A DNA stretch of 64,000 nt from Plantactinospora sp. KBS50 (GTDB taxonomy: Bacteria > Actinomycetota > Actinomycetes > Mycobacteriales > Micromonosporaceae): NCBI RefSeq assembly GCF_002285795.1, contig NZ_CP022961.1, forward strand, positions 1,178,001 to 1,242,000. The letters run 5' to 3'. The translations under genes were made by a program, and so were the position numbers. How positions within the stretch are numbered: position 1 is the first letter of the stretch; every line of letters begins with the position of its first letter. Of this stretch, positions 53,117 to 63,008 are shown piece by piece. The notes beneath the pieces were generated by a model that ran no database searches, had not been told where the DNA came from, and saw only the letters and a program-made list of their open reading frames with translations.

Positions 53117-55084
53117 ATGGCGGGCGGCAACCGATTCCGGTACGGCGCCTGGCGCGGCGGCCCGGACCCACTGGCCCCGCCGTACGACGTGCGGGCCGCG
53201 GTCGACGCGGTCGGCGCCGAGGTGCTGGCCGGCGGCAGCCTGCGGGACGCGCTGCGCAACCTGCTGCGGCACGGCCCCCGCGGCGGCGCCGGCCTCGACG
53301 ACCTGGCGGCCCGGGCCCGGCGGCTGCGCCGCGAGGCGATGCGCCGGGGCAACCTGGACGGCGCGGTCACCCGCTCCCAGGCCCTGCTGGACCAGGCGCT
53401 CGCGGCCGAGCGGGACGCGTTGCGCGACCGCGACGACGAGACGGCCCGGTTCAACGAGGCCGTGCTGGACAGCCTGCCCCGGTCCACGGCGCGGGCCGTG
53501 CAGGAACTGGCGGACTACGACTGGGTCAGCGACGAGGCGCGGCGGACGTACCAGCAGATTCTGGACGGGCTGCGCAACGACGTGCTGGAGCAGCGGTTCG
53601 CCGGGCTGCGCGACGCGCTGCGCTCCTCGGCTACCGACCCGGCCGCCCAGCGGCGGCTCGCGGAGCTGATGCACGACCTCAACGACCTGCTGGAACGGCA
53701 CGGCCGCGGGGAGGACACCACCGACGCGTTCGCCGAGTTCATGCGGCGGCACGGCGAGTTCTTCCCGGAACGGCCGCAGTCGGTGGACGAACTGGTCGAC
53801 GCGCTCGCCCGCCGGGCCGCCGCGGGGGAGCGGCTGATGCGTTCGCTGTCGCCGCAGCAGCGCGAGGAACTGGCCGGGCTGATGGCGCAGTCCCTGGGCG
53901 GCGGGCTGGCCAGCGAGATGGCCGCGCTGGATGCCAACCTGCGGGCGCTGCGCCCCGACCTCGGCTGGGACCGGCGGGAACGGGTCCGCGGCGACCAGCC
54001 GCTCGGCTACGGCGAGGCCACCGGGGCGCTCGGCGAGATCGCCGAGCTGGACGACCTGCTCGACCAGTTGGGGCAGGAGCATCCGGGCGCCACCCTGGAC
54101 GACATCGACGTGGAGTCGGTGGCGCGCAACCTCGGCCGGGGCGCCGCTGACGACGTACGCCGGCTCCGGGACCTGGAGCGGGAACTGCGCCGGCAGGGCT
54201 GGGTGAGCCGGACCGGCGACGGGTTGACGCTGAGCCCCAAGGCGCTGCGCCGGCTCGGCGGCACCGCGTTGCGGACCGTCTTCGCCGAACTGTCCGCGGG
54301 CCGGCGCGGCCAGCACGACCTGCGCTCGGCGGGCGCCGCCGGGGAGATCACCGGGGCGTCCCGGGCCTGGGAGTACGGCGACGAGCAGCCGCTGGACGTC
54401 GTGCGCACCATCGGCCGGGCGGTCCGGCGGCGCGGGCCGGGGGTGCCGGTCCAACTGGACGTCGAGGACTTCGAGGTGGTGGAGACCGAGGCCCGCGCCT
54501 CGGCCGCGGTGGCGCTCTGCGTCGACCTGTCGTTCTCGATGATCTCCGAGGGGCGGTGGGGGCCGATGAAGCAGACCGCGCTGGCGCTCTCCCACCTGGT
54601 GGCCACCCGGTTCCCGCAGGACGCGTTGCAGATCATCGGGTTCGGGCCGACGGCCATGCCGCTGACCGAGCGGGAACTGGCCACGGTCGAGCCGGATCTG
54701 GTGCAGGGCACCAACCTCCAGCATGCGCTGCGGCTGGCCGGCCGGCACCTGCGCCGGCACTCCGGATCCGAACCGGTGGTGCTGGTGGTGACCGACGGCG
54801 AGCCCACCGCGCACCTGGATCCGCAGGACGGGGAAGGGGTGTTCCACTGGCCGCCGCTGCGGGAGACCATCGAGGCCACCGTGGCGGAGGTGGACCAGCT
54901 GACCCGGTACGGCGCCACCCTCAACCTGTTCATGCTGGGGGAGGACCCGGGGCTGCGCCGGTTCGTGGACGCGGTGGCCCGGCGCAGCGGTGGCCGGGTG
55001 CTCTCCCCGGACCCCGCGGACCTCGGCCGGTACGTGGTGGCCGACTACCTGCGCGCCCGCCGGGGCCGCCGCCGCGCCGCCTGA
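53117..55084 (+). CDS. VWA-domain partner of the MoxR ATPase
   Basis: 655 residues. A long helical N-terminal part rich in Arg/Leu/Asp precedes the VWA domain (about 450-640) with the metal site VALCVDLSFSMISEGRW (DxSxS), the threonine in QGTNLQHAL and the aspartate in VVTDGEPTAH. It ends with a basic tail GRRRAA. Together with the ATPase it resembles the I/D subunits of chelatases. The start lies two bases after the ATPase stop, so the two are coexpressed. Confidence 0.92.
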   Translation: MAGGNRFRYGAWRGGPDPLAPPYDVRAAVDAVGAEVLAGGSLRDALRNLLRHGPRGGAGLDDLAARARRLRREAMRRGNLDGAVTRSQALLDQALAAERDALRDRDDETARFNEAVLDSLPRSTARAVQELADYDWVSDEARRTYQQILDGLRNDVLEQRFAGLRDALRSSATDPAAQRRLAELMHDLNDLLERHGRGEDTTDAFAEFMRRHGEFFPERPQSVDELVDALARRAAAGERLMRSLSPQQREELAGLMAQSLGGGLASEMAALDANLRALRPDLGWDRRERVRGDQPLGYGEATGALGEIAELDDLLDQLGQEHPGATLDDIDVESVARNLGRGAADDVRRLRDLERELRRQGWVSRTGDGLTLSPKALRRLGGTALRTVFAELSAGRRGQHDLRSAGAAGEITGASRAWEYGDEQPLDVVRTIGRAVRRRGPGVPVQLDVEDFEVVETEARASAAVALCVDLSFSMISEGRWGPMKQTALALSHLVATRFPQDALQIIGFGPTAMPLTERELATVEPDLVQGTNLQHALRLAGRHLRRHSGSEPVVLVVTDGEPTAHLDPQDGEGVFHWPPLRETIEATVAEVDQLTRYGATLNLFMLGEDPGLRRFVDAVARRSGGRVLSPDPADLGRYVVADYLRARRGRRRAA

Positions 55085-55178
55085 CCCCGCGACACCGTCG
55101 CGGCACGGCGCACGTGTTGGCACCCTGGGCCGCGACGTTTCCATGATCGACGAGGGGTGGCGATCCTAGACTCGGCGC

Positions 55179-55638
55179 ATGGAGACAGCGGGCCTCCGGC
55201 GCGCCTACGAGGTGGTGCTGACCGAGGTCGACGCGGGCGGGTTCGGCGAACCCTCGGCCGGCGAATGGACCGCGGAGCAGGTGGTGGCCCACCTGGCCAG
55301 CAACGACGAGCTGCTGGCCGAGGCCACCGAGGCGGTGCTGTCCGGTGCGCCGTTCGCGTACTACAACCACAACGCCATCCACCGGCCGCAACTGGACGCG
55401 CTGGTCGCCGAGTGCGGCGGCCTGGACGGCCTGGCGACGCGGCTGCGGGCCACCAGCCAGCGGCTGTGCACCCTGCTGGACCGGCTGGACGCTGACCGCG
55501 CGGACACGCCGGTGGAGACGCATCCGGGACGGGGACCGCATCGTCATCGACGAGCCCGTCCCGTGGGGCCGGGTGGTGGACATCCACCAGCGGGTGCACC
55601 TGCCCGCGCACACCGACCAACTCCGCGCCCTGCGGTAG
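55179..55638 (+). pseudogene. DinB/maleylpyruvate-isomerase-like protein, frameshifted
   Basis: The first 113 codons read METAGLRRAYEVVLTEVDAG and GEWTAEQVVAHLASNDELL, an N-terminal DinB-fold helix pair with a metal-type histidine. Near 55515 the homologous reading moves to another frame: DTPVET in the first frame continues as RIRDGDRIVIDEPVPWG and ends QRVHLPAHTDQLRALR in the second. One or two bases have been lost or gained. Either the gene is broken or the sequence is wrong at that point. Neighbouring genes show the same defect. Confidence 0.65.
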
Positions 55639-55733
55639 CTCTCACGCGGCGCCCGTCCTCGGGCGAGCGCTTGGACCGGGCCGCGGATCCGTCGAGGACG
55701 GGGGCGTGACGGGCATCCCGATCGGTATATGGA

Positions 55734-56830
55734 ATGCGGGTCGCCATGGTGGTTGGGCAGGATGGGCGGGTGCATTCCGCGACCTCGGTGACGCCGGCCC
55801 AGTTGCCGGACCTGCTGCTGCACGTGGCGGTGGTCCGGCCGGTGTTCGTGTGGGGCGCCCCGGGCATCGGCAAGAGCTCGCTGGTGCGTGCGTTCGCCGC
55901 ATCGCTCGGACTGGACTGCGTGACTCTGGTGGGTACGCAACTCGCCGCGGAGGACCTGATCGGGGTGCCGGAACTGCGGGACGGCCGCAGCCGGTTCGCG
56001 CCGCCGGAGTCGATCGCCCGCGATGAGCCGTACTGCCTGTTCCTCGACGAGTTGAACGCGTCGACGCCGGAGGTGCAGAAGGCCTTCTACTCGCTGATCC
56101 TGGACCGTCGTATCGGGGCGTACGAGTTGCCCGCAGGGTCGATCGTGATCGGCGCGGGCAACCGGGCCACGGACAACGCGCTGGCCCGGCCGATGGCCTC
56201 CGCGTTGGTCAACCGGCTGGTCCACCTGCACCTGCGCGCCAGCGTCGACGACTGGTTGGCGTGGGCACAGGGCGCCGGGATCCACCCCTGGGTGACCGAC
56301 TACCTGTCGGAACGTCCGGACCAGCTGTGGGTGAACCCGCCCAAGGTGGAGGAGGTCTTCTCCACCCGCGGAGTTGGCACATGCTCTCCGACGCGTTGCG
56401 GTCCTACGGCGATGACATCGACGAGGCCACGCTGCGGCTACTGGCCGCCGGCACGTTGAGCCCCACCCACGCCTCCGGGTTCTGCGGCTACGTGAAGATC
56501 GTGCGGAACCGGTACGGACTCGACGCCATCGTCCGCGGAGACGCGGGCTGGCCCACGGCCGCGGCCGACCGGGATTTGCTGTATTTCCTCGCCGAGGCAC
56601 TCCGGGCCAGGCTGGTCAAGGACCTGCCGGCGAACAAGGAACACGCGTCGCCGGCGCTACGGCAGTTCGCACACCGGGCCAAGGGGCTGCTGGTCGAGCT
56701 GGCGGAGACGTCGCTGGAGTGCGCGCAGATGGTCATTTCCACCGACGCGGACGGCGCGCCGGTGCTGCCGGCATGGTTTCTGGTCGAGGTGAGCCGGGAC
56801 CTGCCCCGGCTGGTCGCCGCCCGCGCGTGA
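55734..56830 (+). pseudogene. MoxR-like AAA ATPase, frameshifted
   Basis: The N-terminal two-thirds is intact: Walker A GAPGIGKSSLVRAF, Walker B CLFLDELNASTPEVQ and sensor VIGAGNRATDNALAR. At about 56367 the frame changes inside a C-rich run: KVEEVFSTR in frame 3 continues as RSWHMLSDALRSYGDD in frame 2, to a natural end at 56830. Restoring one C would give FSTPRSWHML and a single protein of about 365 residues, the usual size for the ATPase paired with DUF2201 proteins. The partner gene follows at once. Confidence 0.7.
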
Positions 56831-56840
56831 GGACACGCCG

Positions 56841-58669
56841 ATGGGAAAGAAGGTACGGGCGCAAGTCGATCCGAACGTGGCCGCGTTCGAGGCCGCCTGG
56901 CGCAAGCTGACCGGCCACCCGATGTTCGCCCCGCTCCTGAGCGTCCGCATCGGGCCCTGGCAGCGGGCCGGTGCGCGGGCGGTGCTGGCCGAGGACCGGC
57001 AGCTGGTGGCGGCGGGGGCGATCGCCGTGGTCAACGCGCACGGCACGATCCGGGCCAGCAGGGCACACCGGCTCACCGAGGACCAGTGGTCGTGGGTGCT
57101 GGCGCACTGCCTGCTGCACCTCGGATTCGGGCATCTCGCTCCGGACCGACCTGCCGCAGATCCCGCGTACGGGGATGTGGCCTGCGTCGCGGTGGCACGG
57201 TTCCAACGGGCCGTCAAGCTCGGCACCGAGCCGGCGCTGCTGCCGGCCGAGTTGCCCACCGCGGAGGAGTCGGTACTGCTGCGGCAGTGGCGGCAGGCCG
57301 GCGTGCCGGCCGAGTACGCGGGCTGTGGCACCGGCGGACACGGACCGGACCTGGCCCCACCAGCGCGTGCCGCAGAGTCGACCGATGCGGCTCTGCCGGA
57401 CTGGTCGGCCCAGTTCGCGGTGGGGCTGTCCGCGGCGGCGACGGCGGCGGTCGACGTGGCGGGCGGGGCGCGCAGCTCGTTGACCGACCGGGACAGCCGC
57501 CGGCAACCGTGGCGTCTGGCGATGGGTTGGTTCCTGTCGTCCTACCCGCTGCTCGGCGCCGTGGCCGCCCGCTTCACCCTGGTGGCCGACGCCGAACTGG
57601 CGCGACGCTGGAACATCGCCATCGCCGCCGTTTCCGCAGCCGCCGGGGAGATCTACCTCAACCCGCTGCGGGAACTGTCCGGCATCCAGTGGCGGTTCGT
57701 GTTGGCGCACGAGATGCTGCACGCCGCGCTGCGCCACGGCGACCGGGTCGGTGGGCGCGATCCGTACCTGTGGAACATCGCGGCCGACTACGTCATCAAC
57801 GGCTGGTTGATCGAGATGGGCGTCGGTGAACCACCCGACGGCCTGCTCTACGATCCGCAGCTTGCCGGGCTGTCCGCCGAGGCGGTCTACGACCGCATCG
57901 CCAAGGATCTCCGGCGGCACCGGAGACTGGCCACGCTGCGCGGCACCGGCCTCGGCGACGTACTCGGCGAACCCCTGCCACGCGACGGCGCCCACGCACG
58001 GGGAGTCGACCTGGACGACTTCTACCGGCGGGCGCTGCTGGCCGGATACGCCTACCACCAGCGGGAGGGGCGGGGTCACCTGCCGGCCGGACTCGTCGCC
58101 GAGATCCGGGTCCTGGAGCAGCCGCCGCTGCCCTGGGACGTCCGGCTGGCCCGCTGGTTCGACGAGTACGTACCGTCTCCGCGGCGGGTCCGCTCCTACG
58201 CCCGTCCGTCACGGCGGCAGGCCAGCACACCGAACATCCCCGACCGGGCTGGCGGTGGCCTGAGGAGTCGATATCCCGATGCACCTTCGGGGTGGTGCTG
58301 GACACGTCCGGGTCCATGAACCACGAACTGCTCGGCAAGGCGCTCGGCGCCATCGCCTCGTACGCCGCCGCCCGCGACGTACCCGCCGCCCGAGTGGTCT
58401 TCTGCGACGCCCACCCCTACGACGCCGGATACCTGCCCGTCGAACAGATCGCCGGCCGGGTGCGGGTCCGTGGGCGCGGCGGCACGGTGCTCCAGCCCGG
58501 CATCCACCTGCTGGAGAACGCTCCCGACTTCCCAACCGGCGCCCCGGTCCTGCTCATCACCGACGGACACTGCGACGTCGTGCGCATCCGCCGGGAACAC
58601 GCCTTCCTCGTCCCGGAAACCGCGCGACTGCCCTTCACCCCTCGCGGCCCCGTCTTCCGGCTACGGTGA
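56841..58669 (+). pseudogene. DUF2201 metallopeptidase/VWA-like protein, frameshifted
   Basis: The ATG is ten bases after the ATPase stop. The first 470 codons contain the putative metallopeptidase part with FVLAHEMLHAALRHGDR (HExxH) and WNIAADYVINGWLIEMG. Near 58280 the frame shifts: the C-terminal VWA-like part TFGVVLDTSGSMNHELL and VLLITDGHCDVV is read in another frame to 58669. Unshifted, the product would be about 605 residues, as expected for the family. With the preceding ATPase this would be a second AAA-VWA module next to the intact one at 51.6-55.1 kb. Confidence 0.72.
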
Positions 58670-58841
58670 CGACACCACATCCCCGCAGCCACCGCCCCTC
58701 GGCTTACCGCAACCCGGGTTCGTTGTCTTGCCCGCTGTCTCACGCCGGCGGACGGCACCGGTGACGACGTAGCGGTTCCCCGCCGGAGCGGGAGATCTGC
58801 TGACCTGCTACGAGCCGGCGTTTCTGGCTGAGATCAACTAT

Positions 58842-59362
58842 TTGCCCGCCGTCCCCGTGATGCGGATGATCTGGTCCGTGGGCCTCTCGTTCACCGGACA
58901 TGTGGATTCAGCAGCGCCTCGACGCGCTGGCCCGGAGGACGCCCGAGCGGTGGCCGACCTTCTGATCCGGTCGCGTCGGGCAGCAGCCGGCGCCATCCCT
59001 GCTGGGTCCACCCGGATCACGAGGTTCGAGAGTGGATCCGCGCCGTCGTCATTCCCGAGCGAGAGGTATGGCTGATCGAGGACGCTGGCGGCCGGCCACT
59101 GGCGGTGCTGGTTCTGGACGATGACTGGGTCGACCAGCTCTATGTCGACCCGGCCTTCACGGGCAGGGGGTTGGGATCCCACCTCGTCGAGTTCGCGAAG
59201 TCCCGCCGGCCGGTGGGACTTCAGCTGTGGACGTTCGCGACCAACACCAGAGCGCAGGGGTTCTACCTGCGCCATGGCTTCGGCGCGGCTGAAGCGACCG
59301 ACGGGTCCGGCAACGAGGAGAAGGCGCCGGACATCCGCTTTGTCTGGAAAGCGCCACCGTAG
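58842..59362 (+). pseudogene. GNAT acetyltransferase, frameshifted
   Basis: RRAGPEDARAVADLLIRSRR and AAGAIP read in one frame; from about 59000 the similarity continues in another frame as VHPDHEVREWIRAVVIPERE, VWLIEDAGGRPLAVL, then the acetyl-CoA site LYVDPAFTGRGLGSHLVEFA and the terminal NTRAQGFYLRHGF. All GNAT motifs are present if the shift is mended. The upstream boundary is uncertain. Confidence 0.6.
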
Positions 59363-59641
59363 TCGCCGAGGCACCCGCCAAAGGCGACTGGGGCCACGGA
59401 CCGCCCTCCTGCCTGACACCGGTCCAGGTAGCGGCTGCGGCCTCGCAACTGGCCGTGCTCACCGAAGACGACCTCATCCGCCGCGCCGACCCCCAGGAGT
59501 TGAACCGGGCCGAGATCTACCCCGGCAGAATGGGAAACACCCGGCGAACTGGCGTGGGTGGCCCATCACCTGCCGAACGTTCGAAGCTTCTTCGCCGCAT
59601 CCGCCGAAGATGGCGACGCGGTGATCTGGCGGCTTGACTGA
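59363..59641 (+). pseudogene. DUF1877 (YfbM-like) C-terminal fragment, frameshifted
   Basis: Begins without a start codon directly after the acetyltransferase stop: GDWGHGPPSCLTPVQVAAAA, then ADPQELNRAEIYPG, which fits the middle of DUF1877 proteins. At about 59525 the frame changes to WETPGELAWVAHHLPNVRSF and FAASAEDGDAV, ending in the family-typical WRLD. The N-terminal half is missing, so this is a remnant. Confidence 0.6.
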
Positions 59642-59814
59642 GTGGCGACTCAGTCAACCGGAGCGCCTCAAGGGGGTGGGACCCCGCTCACACGTACAGC
59701 TACACCGAAGTGCATCCTGTGCCGGCTGACGCGGGAGGCGCCGCAGAGCGATCGAAGCCCGGCCTGGAACCCGTGGTCCTGGGATCTGGTGCGTCTCACC
59801 GCGGGGATCCCGGG

Positions 59815-60879
59815 TCAGACGCACCAGGCCTGAGCTGCCGAACGTCCTGTTCTCGATGACTCTCCCGCTTGGGCGAGTCTCGTCGCAGTCAGGCCGTCAC
59901 CCGTCGAGGCGGCCCGGAGGAACTCGGTGATTTCCGTTCGTGCTGGCTTGGCCTGCGGTACCAGGCCCGGCGTGCTGAGGAACGCGTGTATGGCTCCGGG
60001 ATGCTCGGCGAGCTGCGCGGGAGTTCCGGCCTCGCGTAGCCGTTGCACGTACGTGCGTCCGTGATCGGCTAACGGGTCGAGTGTCGGCACCACCACCAGC
60101 GCCGGGGCCAGCCCGCTCAGGTCATCGGCATACAACGGTGACACCGTGCGAGGATCCGTTCCTTCCGGAACGGCCAGCCGGCGGAACAGTTCCAGCTGTG
60201 TTGCGGTGAGGGTCGGGCTGGTGGCGTGTTCGCTCATCGAGGCGTAGTCGAACGCCGTCGAGGTCAGATCGACGCAGGGATTGACCAGCACCTGTGCCCG
60301 CAACATCAGACCGAACTCCCTGGCGCTGATCGCGGCCAGGGCCGCCACTACCGCACCGGCACTTTCTCCGAATACAGCAACCCGTGTCGGGTCGATTCCC
60401 CACCGATCGGCGTGCTGCACGACGTGGCGTAACGCGTCCCAGCCATCATCGGCAGCCGCAGACAGCGAGATTCCCGGCGCGAGAAGGCGATGCTCGACTG
60501 ACACGACCACTGCGGGCAGCCGACCGGCGAGGTGACTGTTGACCCAGTCGCTCTGCACCGCTGTACCCACGAAGCCGCCGCCGTGGACGTGAAGTACGAG
60601 CGGGAGGTCGACCGAGCCGCCGCGTCCGGGCGACGGCCGGTACACCCGGACCTGGAGCGCGCGGTCAGGCAGGGTCAGCTGCTGCCAGCCGATCGTGGCC
60701 CGACGGTACGGGAATCCGGTGATCACCCGCGCCAGGCTGGAGGCCCGCCTGCCGTTCTCCGCCTCGCGGAACGCGTCCAACTCCTCCGCGGTCATCGTCA
60801 ACCAGTCCGGATCCTTCCGCAGGGCGTGCAGCAGCCGAACCTTCAGCGGTGGTCGCTGCGTTCCGACGGTGTCGCTCAT
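59815..60879 (-). CDS. HSL-type alpha/beta hydrolase (carboxylesterase)
   Basis: 354 residues from the ATG after AGGAGGAGCC. Hormone-sensitive-lipase group: LVLHVHGGGFVGTAVQSDW (HGGG oxyanion hole), nucleophile in VAVFGESAGAVVAAL, aspartate in VVPTLDPLADHG and histidine in GAIHAFLSTPG. It hydrolyses short acyl esters in the cytosol. The divergent TetR gene 75 bases away is the obvious regulator, suggesting the hydrolase is induced by its substrate. Confidence 0.9.
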   Translation of the reverse strand: MSDTVGTQRPPLKVRLLHALRKDPDWLTMTAEELDAFREAENGRRASSLARVITGFPYRRATIGWQQLTLPDRALQVRVYRPSPGRGGSVDLPLVLHVHGGGFVGTAVQSDWVNSHLAGRLPAVVVSVEHRLLAPGISLSAAADDGWDALRHVVQHADRWGIDPTRVAVFGESAGAVVAALAAISAREFGLMLRAQVLVNPCVDLTSTAFDYASMSEHATSPTLTATQLELFRRLAVPEGTDPRTVSPLYADDLSGLAPALVVVPTLDPLADHGRTYVQRLREAGTPAQLAEHPGAIHAFLSTPGLVPQAKPARTEITEFLRAASTGDGLTATRLAQAGESSRTGRSAAQAWCV

Positions 60880-60913
60880 GGCTCCTCCTCGATGCAGGAT
60901 TACGCTACCCATG

Positions 60914-60923
60914 GTATCGATAC
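60914..60923. promoter_or_regulatory. palindrome GTATCGATAC in the hydrolase/TetR spacer
   Basis: Perfect 10-base palindrome (11-12 with flanks) central in the 75-base divergent gap. Position and symmetry suit an operator for the TetR regulator, controlling both genes. Confidence 0.5.
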
Positions 60924-60954
60924 TAGAAGTAGCATAACTGGCTATCGTGTGACC

Positions 60955-61515
60955 ATGGACCGAGCAACCCAAACCAGCAGACCGCCCGGCCGCCCTCGCG
61001 TCGGCGTGGACTCCACGGTCTTTGCGGCAGTGCTCGGCACGGTCCACGAACTCGGCTACGCACATGCCACCGTCGATCGCATCGCCGCCGCGGCAGGCGT
61101 CGCGAAGACCACGATCTACCGTCGCTGGCCGTCCAAGGGCGCGCTGATCACCGCCTGCCTCGTCGACGCGTTCGGCCCGGCGCCGCTGACCGGCGCCAGC
61201 CGGGAGGAGATCATGTCGACAGCTATCCGCTGGATCGCGGCGAAGATCGGCGAACCCGGGATCGGCGCGGCATTCGCCGGCGTGTTCACCGATGCTGTCA
61301 ACGATCCCGCCCTACGCCAGATCCTTTCCGCACAGTTGCAGGACCCTTACCAGCTCGCGCTTCAGGAGGCGCTTGGCGAACCGGAGAGCCGCGTCCTCTT
61401 CCTCATCGATGTCGTTGTCGGAACTCTGCTCCACCGGATGGGCATGACCGGCGAGCCGATGGTCGCCGCCGACGTCGACGCCCTGGTCGAGATGGTCCTA
61501 CGCACACTTCGCTAG
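60955..61515 (+). CDS. TetR/AcrR-family regulator
   Basis: 186 residues. N-terminal helix-turn-helix: VHELGYAHATVDRIAAAAGV followed by AKTTIYRRWPSKGALI, the standard TetR recognition helix. The C-terminal ligand domain, with WIAAKIGEPGIGAAFAGVF and a TetR_C-type helix bundle, gives no ligand. It is divergent from the HSL-type hydrolase and probably represses it. Confidence 0.9.
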   Translation: MDRATQTSRPPGRPRVGVDSTVFAAVLGTVHELGYAHATVDRIAAAAGVAKTTIYRRWPSKGALITACLVDAFGPAPLTGASREEIMSTAIRWIAAKIGEPGIGAAFAGVFTDAVNDPALRQILSAQLQDPYQLALQEALGEPESRVLFLIDVVVGTLLHRMGMTGEPMVAADVDALVEMVLRTLR

Positions 61516-61664
61516 CCGGAGCCCGGGCGCTGCCGCTGGGGGATCTCTGTGCCCACGCGTCCGTCCCCACCTGCCCGGCGAAGGAGTCACCGCGCACCGA
61601 GGTAGAAGAGTGCACCTGGCCGTGTTCTCGGCCCGGTCGCGTGCCTTCGTGATCTATCGTGCTG

Positions 61665-61694
61665 CTCGTCGCACAGGGACTCGTCGCACAGGGA
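61665..61694 (+). repeat. 15-bp tandem duplication
   Basis: CTCGTCGCACAGGGA occurs twice head to tail, 18 bases before the histidine-phosphatase start. It is in frame with that gene and would add LVAQGLVAQG if translation began at the GTG at 61659. Confidence 0.8.
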
Positions 61695-61712
61695 CTCGGA
61701 GGGCAGCCCACG

Positions 61713-62285
61713 ATGGCTCGTACGCAGCTGTACCTCGTCCGCCACGGCCAACAGGGTTCTGCCTCCGACCACGCTCCGGACGAAGGTCTGTCGCAGCTCG
61801 GCCGCGACCAGGCCGACCGGCTCGGCCGACGGCTCCGCACGGTGCCATTCTCGGCCGTCCACCACAGCCCACTGGCGCGGGCGGCTCAAACCGCCGACAT
61901 CGTCGCGCGCTATCTCCCACAGGTGCCACGACACGACTGCGATTTCGTCGCAGACTGCACGCCGGTGCCCTCTGCCGCCGAACGTGGCCGATACCCGGGA
62001 CGGTGGCATGCATGGCTTGACGGCGTGCCCGACGACGAGCGCGACGAGGACGCCGTTGCCCTGCGGGCCGCTGTTGAGCACTTCGGTGTCACCGGCGAGG
62101 AGGACCGGCAGGAACTGCTGATCACGCACAACTTTGTGATCGGCTGGTTCGTCCGCCACGTGCTTGACGCCCCGGTGTGGCGGTGGATCGGACTCAATCA
62201 GGCCAACTGCGCGATCACCATCGTGCAGTGGGACTCCGATCGACCGCCGACCCTGGTCAGCTTCAACGACACCGGACACCTGTAG
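61713..62285 (+). CDS. histidine phosphatase (phosphoglycerate mutase-like)
   Basis: 190 residues from the ATG at 61713, with a weak GGAG upstream; the GTG at 61659 is a possible alternative. The phosphohistidine motif is LYLVRHGQQG, the second arginine is in VHHSPLARAAQTAD, and the second catalytic histidine in LLITHNFVIGWFV. It is a small broad-range phosphatase or mutase-type enzyme; substrate unknown. Stands alone. Confidence 0.88.
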   Translation: MARTQLYLVRHGQQGSASDHAPDEGLSQLGRDQADRLGRRLRTVPFSAVHHSPLARAAQTADIVARYLPQVPRHDCDFVADCTPVPSAAERGRYPGRWHAWLDGVPDDERDEDAVALRAAVEHFGVTGEEDRQELLITHNFVIGWFVRHVLDAPVWRWIGLNQANCAITIVQWDSDRPPTLVSFNDTGHL

Positions 62286-62419
62286 CCGAAGACAATCCGC
62301 TCATCGGCACGACGATGTGCCCAGCCACACGAGCTGTACGTGATGCTACGTAGCGAGCGTTCGCGGTAGATGGGGACGCGGCCTCATTGAGGGGGACTTG
62401 GGCTGGGCAGGATAGCCAG

Positions 62420-62875
62420 GTGCCCATCTGGATCCGTGGCCTTGCCGTTCCGCCGCTGTTGTTTTCCCTCCTGATGGAAGGTAGATGGCGGCATCCCGGC
62501 GAATCGGCCCTTGCCCACACGATGCCGTGGTTCAAAGGCCCCCTGCACTTCCTGACCAGCGTCGAGGCGGTGGTGAGAGAGTCGCGCTCACTGGACTTGC
62601 TCACCGCGGACGACGCATCGGCTCAGCTCTTCAGACTGGCGCGAGGAACCGCGTGGACCGAGCCGGTCGACCTGTCATGGCTGGACATCGACAAGGCGTT
62701 CCTTGTCGCGGTGAACGAGCGGCCAGGCGACGACGTGGCGATCGCGCTCGACTACCGGACAGATCCCACCGACCCCCGCGTTGTCGCGAGTGACTTCTGG
62801 ACCGACCCGAGGCTGTGTTCATGGCGGGAGGTCGCGCCTACGCTCTCGGCTCTCGTGGTCACGTTCGACCTGTAA
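62420..62875 (+). CDS. unrecognised cytosolic protein
   Basis: 151 residues from a GTG with a weak ribosome site. No signal peptide or membrane segment. Composition is acidic, with IWIRGLAVPPLLFSLLMEGR at the start, then AWTEPVDLSWLDIDKAFLVA and VAIALDYRTDPTDPRVVASD. The last part, with conserved-looking acidic and aromatic residues, recalls SMI1/KNR4 or immunity-type small proteins, but not strongly enough to name. Gap to the next gene 133 bases. Confidence 0.55.
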   Translation: MPIWIRGLAVPPLLFSLLMEGRWRHPGESALAHTMPWFKGPLHFLTSVEAVVRESRSLDLLTADDASAQLFRLARGTAWTEPVDLSWLDIDKAFLVAVNERPGDDVAIALDYRTDPTDPRVVASDFWTDPRLCSWREVAPTLSALVVTFDL

Positions 62876-63008
62876 CGAGGGCTTGCCGGCACAGATCCCG
62901 ACCTCCCGCGTCGCCCGGAGAGGACGCTCATCGCGGCAGATGACGTTGTCGCCCACGCTAGGCGCCGGGCTGGTCCGGTAACGACGGCTGGCTGTCTGGC
63001 ATCCTGAT

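Noticed and set aside
59642-59833. Small frame (63 codons) with CILCRLTREAP
   Set aside because: No ribosome site, no family similarity, and located in the decayed stretch.
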